From positions 1-11,059 of the forward strand of contig CAMFIX010000054.1 in the NCBI GenBank assembly GCA_945952425.1: DNA of 11,059 nucleotides, given 5' to 3'. Of the stretch, positions 7,107-11,059 are shown piece by piece. This stretch comes from an uncultured Pseudorhodobacter sp. (GTDB taxonomy: Bacteria > Pseudomonadota > Alphaproteobacteria > Rhodobacterales > Rhodobacteraceae). Both the position numbers and the translations under genes were made by a program. Every line of letters starts with the position of its first letter. Within the stretch, counting starts at the first letter, position 1. The notes beneath the pieces were generated by a model. The model was not told the origin of the DNA. It searched no databases and saw only the letters and a list, made by a program, of their open reading frames with translations.

Positions 7107-9124
7107 TCTTCGGCCTTCGGAAGCGGCACGCCCTTGGTGGTGAACTTCTGGCCCTTGAAGGCCATGCGCGACGGGCGCTTCTTCTCTCCGGGCCGGGTCA
7201 GGGGCTGGACGGCCGGGACCAGCTGCTCGGCACGCGGGCCGATCAGATCGGCGCGGCCCATCTCGCGCAGCGCCTCGCGCAGCAGGGGCCAGTTGTCGGG
7301 GTCGTGATAGCGCAGGAAAGCCTTGTGCAGCTTCCTTTGACGCCCGCCGCGCACGGTCGCCACGGGCTCTGCCGCCCCCCGCCGCACGCCTTTCAGCGGG
7401 TTGACCCCAGTGTGATACATGGCCGTCGCGGTGGCCATGGGCGAGGGCAGGAAGGTCTGCACCTGATCCGCGCGATACTTGTTCTTTTTCAACCAGATGG
7501 CGAGGTTCAGCATATCCTCGTCCGTGGTCCCAGGATGGGCCGCGATGAAATAGGGGATGAGGTAATACTTCTTCCCCGCCTCTTTCGCCGCCGCGTCGAA
7601 CATCTCCTTGAAGCGGTCATAGGTGCCGATGCCGGGCTTCATCATGACGTCGAGCGGCCCGCGCTCGGTATGCTCCGGCGCGATCTTGAGGTAGCCGCCG
7701 ACGTGGTGGGTCACCAGCTCCTTGACGTATTCCGGCGACTTCACCGCCAGGTCATAGCGCACGCCCGAGGCGACCATGACCTTCTTGATCCCCTTCACCT
7801 CGCGCACCTTGCGGTAAAGGCGGATCAGCTCGTCGTGGCTCGTGTTCAGGTTCGGGCAGATGTCGGGGAAGACGCAAGAGGGCAAGCGGCAGGCGGCCTC
7901 GATCTTGGGGTCTTTGCAGGCCATGCGATACATGTTCGCGGTCGGCCCGCCGATGTCGGAGATGACGCCCGCAAAGCCCGGCGTCTTGTCGCGGATCTTC
8001 TCGATCTCACGCAGGATCGACCCTTCCGAGCGGTTCTGGATGATCCGCCCCTCGTGTTCGGTGATCGAACAGAAGGTGCAGCCGCCGAAGCAGCCGCGCA
8101 TCACGGTGACGGAGGTCTTAATCATGTCCCAGGCGGGGATCTTCGCCTCGCCATAGGCGGGATGCGGCACACGGGCGTAAGGCAGGTCGTAAACCGCGTC
8201 CATCTCTTCCGAGGTCAGGGGGATCGGCGGCGGGTTCAGCCAGAGGTCGCGGTCGCCGTGGCGCTGGACCATGGGCCGCGCATTGCCCGGGTTGGCCTCG
8301 CGGTGCAGCACACGAGAGGCGCGCGCATAGGCCTCCTTGTCGACCTCGACCACCTCGCAGGAGGGCAGGCGGATGACGACCTCGCCCGGCTTGCGACCGG
8401 CGCCCTCGTCGGGGCTGTCGATGTCGTCGGCGGCGATCTCGGTATAACCCTCGGGGACGGGGCGGAACAAAGCCACGCCGCGCACGTCGTCGATCTCGCG
8501 CGCCTTTTCGCCCGCGGCCATGCGGCGGGCGATCTCGACGATGGCGCGCTCGGCATTGCCATAGACCAGAAGGTCGCCCTTGGCATCGGCGAGGATCGAC
8601 CGCCGCACCTTGTCGGACCAATAGTCGTAATGGGCGATGCGGCGCAGCGAGGCCTCGATGCCGCCCAGGATCACCGCGACATCCTTGAAGGCCTCGCGGC
8701 ACCGCTGGGCGTAGACGATGGTGGAGCGATCCGGCCGCTTGCCGCCCTCGCCCCCCGCCGTATAGGCATCATCGGAACGGATCTTGCGGTCCGAGGTATA
8801 GCGGTTGACCATGCTGTCCATGTTCCCGCCGGTGACGCCGAAGAACAGCCGCGGACGGCCGAGCGCCTTGAACGCCTCCGCCGACTGCCAGTCGGGCTGC
8901 GATATGATGCCGACGCGGAACCCCTGGCTCTCCAAGAGGCGCCCGATGATCGCCATGCCGAAGGAGGGATGGTCGACATAGGCATCGCCCGTCACGAGGA
9001 TGATGTCGCAGGCCTCCCAACCGAGCGCGTCCATCTCGGCGCGGCTCATCGGCAGGAAAGGCGCCGCCGCCTCCGGCTTGGCACGGGGAGAGAGCTTGGG
9101 AACGGGGGGATGCATGCTGGACAT
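7103..9124 (-). CDS. ygiQ: YgiQ-family radical SAM protein
   Basis: The 673-aa protein is full length for the YgiQ (UPF0313) family, a conserved group of cytosolic radical SAM enzymes whose reaction is not established as far as I know. The N-terminal domain carries APFLPMSRAEMDALGW and VTGDAYVDHPSFG (44-56), both family signatures. The radical SAM core has CFGGCTFC with Cys345, Cys349 and Cys352 (CX3CX2C), which should bind the 4Fe-4S cluster, followed by SDIGGPTANMY and KIAPEHTE. The C-terminal tail is basic and Lys-rich (GEKKRPSRMAFKG). The ATG at 9124 is used here; an in-frame ATG three codons on (9115) is a real alternative, because the likely promoter almost touches 9124. The first 20 or so residues vary in the family and do not settle it. 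It is transcribed toward rsmB, and the two coding regions share four bases. Confidence 0.95.
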   Translation of the reverse strand: MSSMHPPVPKLSPRAKPEAAAPFLPMSRAEMDALGWEACDIILVTGDAYVDHPSFGMAIIGRLLESQGFRVGIISQPDWQSAEAFKALGRPRLFFGVTGGNMDSMVNRYTSDRKIRSDDAYTAGGEGGKRPDRSTIVYAQRCREAFKDVAVILGGIEASLRRIAHYDYWSDKVRRSILADAKGDLLVYGNAERAIVEIARRMAAGEKAREIDDVRGVALFRPVPEGYTEIAADDIDSPDEGAGRKPGEVVIRLPSCEVVEVDKEAYARASRVLHREANPGNARPMVQRHGDRDLWLNPPPIPLTSEEMDAVYDLPYARVPHPAYGEAKIPAWDMIKTSVTVMRGCFGGCTFCSITEHEGRIIQNRSEGSILREIEKIRDKTPGFAGVISDIGGPTANMYRMACKDPKIEAACRLPSCVFPDICPNLNTSHDELIRLYRKVREVKGIKKVMVASGVRYDLAVKSPEYVKELVTHHVGGYLKIAPEHTERGPLDVMMKPGIGTYDRFKEMFDAAAKEAGKKYYLIPYFIAAHPGTTDEDMLNLAIWLKKNKYRADQVQTFLPSPMATATAMYHTGVNPLKGVRRGAAEPVATVRGGRQRKLHKAFLRYHDPDNWPLLREALREMGRADLIGPRAEQLVPAVQPLTRPGEKKRPSRMAFKGQKFTTKGVPLPKAED

Positions 9125-9132
9125 CCCACCAG

Positions 9133-9161
9133 CCTATAGGCGCATGGGGGGGAGATTTCAA
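9133..9161 (-). promoter_or_regulatory. Candidate sigma-70 promoter for ygiQ (TTGAAA-17-TATAGG)
   Basis: Reading the minus strand, TTGAAA (9161-9156) matches the -35 consensus at 5 of 6 positions and TATAGG (9138-9133) matches the -10 at 4 of 6, with an ideal 17-base spacer. Only 8 bases separate the -10 box from the ATG at 9124, so a transcript starting here would be leaderless or would begin translation at the ATG at 9115. Confidence 0.42.
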
Positions 9162-9256
9162 TTCGGATTGGGCCCGCGCGGTCGTCCCGGCGGGATGCGA
9201 TTGAACTGCAACGCGATCCTGCTGGATTGTGCCAACTCTGCGCTTGAGGGAAGCCT

Positions 9257-9270
9257 ATCTCCCGAGAGAT
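9257..9270. repeat. Short inverted repeat ATCTC-CCGA-GAGAT
   Basis: Perfect 5-base arms with a 4-base centre lie in the 207-base gap between ygiQ and the WYL gene, about 96 bases upstream of the ygiQ -35 box. It could be an operator or chance; no regulator is assigned. Confidence 0.2.
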
Positions 9271-9297
9271 GCCGCCGGCACGTGCCCGACCGTTGCA

Positions 9298-9324
9298 GCG
9301 CGGGGCCAGTCAGCCGCCCCGCGC
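9298..9324 (-). terminator. GC-rich hairpin after the WYL-domain gene
   Basis: A perfect 9-base-pair stem (GCGCGGGGC at 9298-9306 with GCCCCGCGC at 9316-9324) and a 9-base loop begin 7 bases past the WYL gene's stop on the minus strand. The sequence that follows has no real T-run (TGCAACGG), so it would be an imperfect intrinsic terminator or an mRNA 3'-end stabiliser. Confidence 0.5.
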
Positions 9325-9331
9325 CAAGGTT

Positions 9332-9943
9332 TCAGCCCCGCCAGGACTCCTTGTCGAGAAGCCCTTCCAGCAACATCAGGCGATGCGCGCTGAAGTCGCC
9401 CGGCTGCGGCGTGAGGCCCCGCATGGCGCGCACGAAGAACTGGCGGAAGTCCTCGCGCTCCTGGCACCAGGCCAGCAACTTGACCCCTTGCGGCGGGTGG
9501 ACCAAGGCCAGCGGCAGCACGCTGCGCGTGGTCTGATTCCCTGATTGGTCGGTGTAGCCGAAGGCGACCGGCCGGGTGGCGCGGATCGCGGCATGCAAGG
9601 TGGCGAGGTCGGCAGCGGCCGCCTCGGGCATATGCTGCGGCCAATAGGCGGCAGGACGCACGTCGAAGAGCTGGTAGATCTGGCCAAGAAGCGCGGCCTC
9701 GGGGTCCGTCTCGGCCAGACGTGCGAGCGCCGCCTTGGCCGCCGCCGCGCCGACAGGGTCGCCGCGATGGCCGGCAAGGGCAAGACCGCGCAGGGCCGCA
9801 TCGCGGAGATCGGGGTCCATGGCCGGGGTCGGGCGCGCCACGGCCGCGCCATTCCCAAAGCCGATTGCAGCCGCGGCACCGGCAATCCGGGTGCCCAGCG
9901 TGCGGCGGGTGAGGGTCATGGGCGACGTGCGACCGGGTCGCAT
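9332..9943 (-). CDS. Small WYL-like domain protein with a Tat-type signal peptide
   Basis: The 203-aa protein starts at the ATG at 9943, fixed by a perfect AGGAGG 7 bases upstream. The frame stays open further upstream, but that part is untranslated leader by this reading. Residues 10-36 look like a twin-arginine signal: TLTRRTL with Arg13-Arg14, a hydrophobic Ala/Gly stretch (21-36) and a possible cleavage site AVA|RP after residue 36. Residues 43-112 are helical, Ala-rich and unassigned. Residues 115-180 resemble a WYL domain, the ligand-sensing module of many bacterial regulators: LHAAIRATRPVAFGY, RSVLPLALV, KLLAWCQEREDFRQFF. The usual Trp-Tyr-Leu triplet itself is not conserved (KLLAWC at its place). 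There is no helix-turn-helix. If the signal works, this is a periplasmic or membrane-anchored WYL-like protein, which would be unusual. It lies 221 bases downstream of the lysR gene in the same direction. Domain assignment is by eye. Confidence 0.72.
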   Translation of the reverse strand: MRPGRTSPMTLTRRTLGTRIAGAAAAIGFGNGAAVARPTPAMDPDLRDAALRGLALAGHRGDPVGAAAAKAALARLAETDPEAALLGQIYQLFDVRPAAYWPQHMPEAAAADLATLHAAIRATRPVAFGYTDQSGNQTTRSVLPLALVHPPQGVKLLAWCQEREDFRQFFVRAMRGLTPQPGDFSAHRLMLLEGLLDKESWRG

Positions 9944-9950
9944 GGCGAAT

Positions 9951-9956
9951 CCTCCT
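9951..9956 (-). promoter_or_regulatory. Shine-Dalgarno AGGAGG deciding the WYL gene start
   Basis: The minus strand reads AGGAGG, 7 bases before the ATG at 9943. It is a full-consensus site and rules in favour of the 203-aa product, which places the twin arginines near the N-terminus as a Tat signal requires, over the longest open frame from 10099 (255 aa). Confidence 0.8.
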
Positions 9957-10101
9957 GTGGCGGAAAAAGGCGACCTGAATTGCATGGCGAAGGGGCTTCG
10001 GTCGAGTCTTTTCGCGCGGCGATGGCCAGGGACGAAACGCGCGCGTCGCAGGCGCCCGAAATCTGCCCCCCGCGCTGGCCCCTTCCATTTCGCCATCACG
10101 G

Positions 10102-10132
10102 GGCCTTGCTCTCACGCCAAACTTACAAGGCC
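10102..10132. repeat. Inverted repeat GGCCTTG / CAAGGCC in the lysR-WYL gap
   Basis: Seven-base perfect arms (10102-10108 and 10126-10132) flank a 17-base AT-richer centre, about 32 bases past the lysR stop. It may be a weak terminator of lysR, or an operator upstream of the WYL gene. No T-run follows it on either strand. Nothing else was recognised in the 221-base gap 9944-10164 apart from the Shine-Dalgarno. Confidence 0.3.
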
Positions 10133-10164
10133 GCGTCGCTTGGCATCTGCCCGCGTGGCCCCCC

Positions 10165-11052
10165 TCACGCCCGCAGCCCCTCGGCCACGGCCGCGATGAC
10201 CGCCGACACTCGGCGGGGCAGGTGGCTTTTGGAGGGGCGGAGCGCGAAGATCGGCAGTTCGGGCTTTTCCCATTCCGCCAGAACCTCGACCAGGGCGCCG
10301 CTGCGCAAGTCGTCCTCGACCAGATGGCGGGGGACGTAGATCAGCCCCGCGCCCCCCAAGGCCGCGGCGCGCTGCGCTTCGTCGGAGTTCAGCTCCATCT
10401 GCCCGCGCACCGTCACGCTGACCGTCCTGCCGTCCTGCCCCTTGAACCCCCATTTGCCGCGCGGGTTCAGGTTGCCATTCAGGATGCAGCGCGCGGCGGC
10501 GAGGTCGGGGGGCGTCCTCGGCGTCCCGAAGCGGTGCAGATGCGCCGGGGCCGCGCAGCAGACGAAACCATATGTCCCGACCCGCCGCGCGATCATCCCG
10601 CCGGAGACCAGGTGCCCGACCCGGATCGCCAGGTCGAAGCCCTCGGCGACCAGGTCCACGCGGCGGTCGCTCAGCGCCAGGTCCACCACCAGCTCGGGCG
10701 CCGCATCGACCAGGCGGGACAGGATGCCCACCAGCTTCTTCGTCCCGAGCGTCGTCGGCCCCGAGACCCGGACCCTCCCCCGCGGCCGATCCTCCGCCGG
10801 GCCGCCGATCTCGCCCAGCCGGGCATAGGCGTCGAGAACTTCGGTCGCCTTGTCGAGAAACTCCTGCCCCGCCTCGGTCAGCCGGAGCGAGCGGGTGGTG
10901 CGTTCGATCAGCCGCAGGCCGAAGCGGTCCTCGATGGCCTGCACGCGGCGGCCCACCATGGCGGCCGACAGGCCAAGCTGGGCGGCGGCGGCGGCAAAGC
11001 TTCCGGCGCGGGCGACGGTGACGAAGGTCTGCAGGCTGGGCAGGTCGCTCAT
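10165..11052 (-). CDS. LysR-family transcriptional regulator (CrgA-like group)
   Basis: The 295-aa protein has the standard LysR length and layout. The winged helix-turn-helix covers residues 1-65: LQTFVTVARAGSFAAAAAQLG, then SAAMVGRRVQAIEDRFG and LIERTTRSLRLTEAGQEF. A linker helix follows, and an effector-binding periplasmic-binding-protein-like domain from about 90 to 290, starting GRVRVSGPTTLG. The segments DLVAEGFDLAIRVG and ARRVG match the CrgA-like subgroup, whose ligands vary. The start is ATG 11052; only 7 bases upstream are visible, so its promoter and any divergently transcribed target gene lie outside the window. That divergent neighbour is the most likely target by LysR habit; the WYL gene downstream is not an obvious one. 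Confidence 0.95.
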   Translation of the reverse strand: MSDLPSLQTFVTVARAGSFAAAAAQLGLSAAMVGRRVQAIEDRFGLRLIERTTRSLRLTEAGQEFLDKATEVLDAYARLGEIGGPAEDRPRGRVRVSGPTTLGTKKLVGILSRLVDAAPELVVDLALSDRRVDLVAEGFDLAIRVGHLVSGGMIARRVGTYGFVCCAAPAHLHRFGTPRTPPDLAAARCILNGNLNPRGKWGFKGQDGRTVSVTVRGQMELNSDEAQRAAALGGAGLIYVPRHLVEDDLRSGALVEVLAEWEKPELPIFALRPSKSHLPRRVSAVIAAVAEGLRA

Positions 11053-11059
11053 TCGATAC

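Noticed and set aside
6812..9139. 775-residue open frame on the plus strand opposite ygiQ
   Set aside because: It is antisense to a highly conserved YgiQ protein and overlaps the end of rsmB in another frame; no domain is visible.
9189..9240. Possible sigma-54-type promoter (TGGCAC on the minus strand) upstream of ygiQ
   Set aside because: The required GC element (TTGC) is absent at the correct distance.
9545..10339. 264-residue plus-strand frame opposite the WYL gene and the lysR end
   Set aside because: Composition and antisense position mark it as a shadow. The minus strand has a perfect Shine-Dalgarno and a coherent domain instead.
1..11059. Mobile element, CRISPR, phage, toxin-antitoxin or tRNA signals
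   Set aside because: No direct repeats, transposase or integrase motifs, cloverleaf-like sequences or base-composition shifts were seen.

Overview
The window is very GC-rich, with dense protein-coding sequence on both strands, short intergenic gaps and many long shadow frames. The sequence types (a YgiQ-type radical SAM protein, a PF04339 FemAB-like protein, an RsmB/NOP methyltransferase, a CrgA-like LysR regulator) fit an alphaproteobacterium, most likely Rhodobacterales/Paracoccaceae. That placement is inferred from protein character and base composition, not from a search. There are eight protein genes and no RNA gene, CRISPR array, insertion sequence or prophage. No gene-free stretch exceeds 300 bases; the largest gaps are 221 and 207 bases.

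Region 1 (1-5759, + strand) is a tightly packed four-gene operon. It holds a gamma-glutamyltransferase-fold Ntn hydrolase cut by the window's left edge, a FemAB-like/GNAT-type acyltransferase (PF04339/COG3146), an adenylate-forming ligase fused to its own C-terminal acyl carrier domain, and a stand-alone acyl-CoA synthetase of the oxalyl-CoA-synthetase-like group. Two junctions are ATGA stop/start overlaps and the third is a 4-nt gap with a strong Shine-Dalgarno. Together they look like an acyl- or aminoacyl-activation, carrier-loading and transfer pathway with an N-terminal-nucleophile hydrolase. The substrate and product cannot be read from the sequence. This operon is the best candidate for an undescribed system here.

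Region 2 (5760-9124) is housekeeping: an RsmB/NOP-family rRNA m5C methyltransferase on + and a YgiQ-family radical SAM protein on -. They converge so closely that their stop codons overlap.

Region 3 (9125-11059, - strand) holds a small protein with a Tat-like N-terminal signal followed by a WYL-like domain and no DNA-binding domain, which is unusual, and then a LysR-family regulator. A GC-rich hairpin follows the WYL gene, and a sigma-70-like promoter lies unusually close to the ygiQ start codon.
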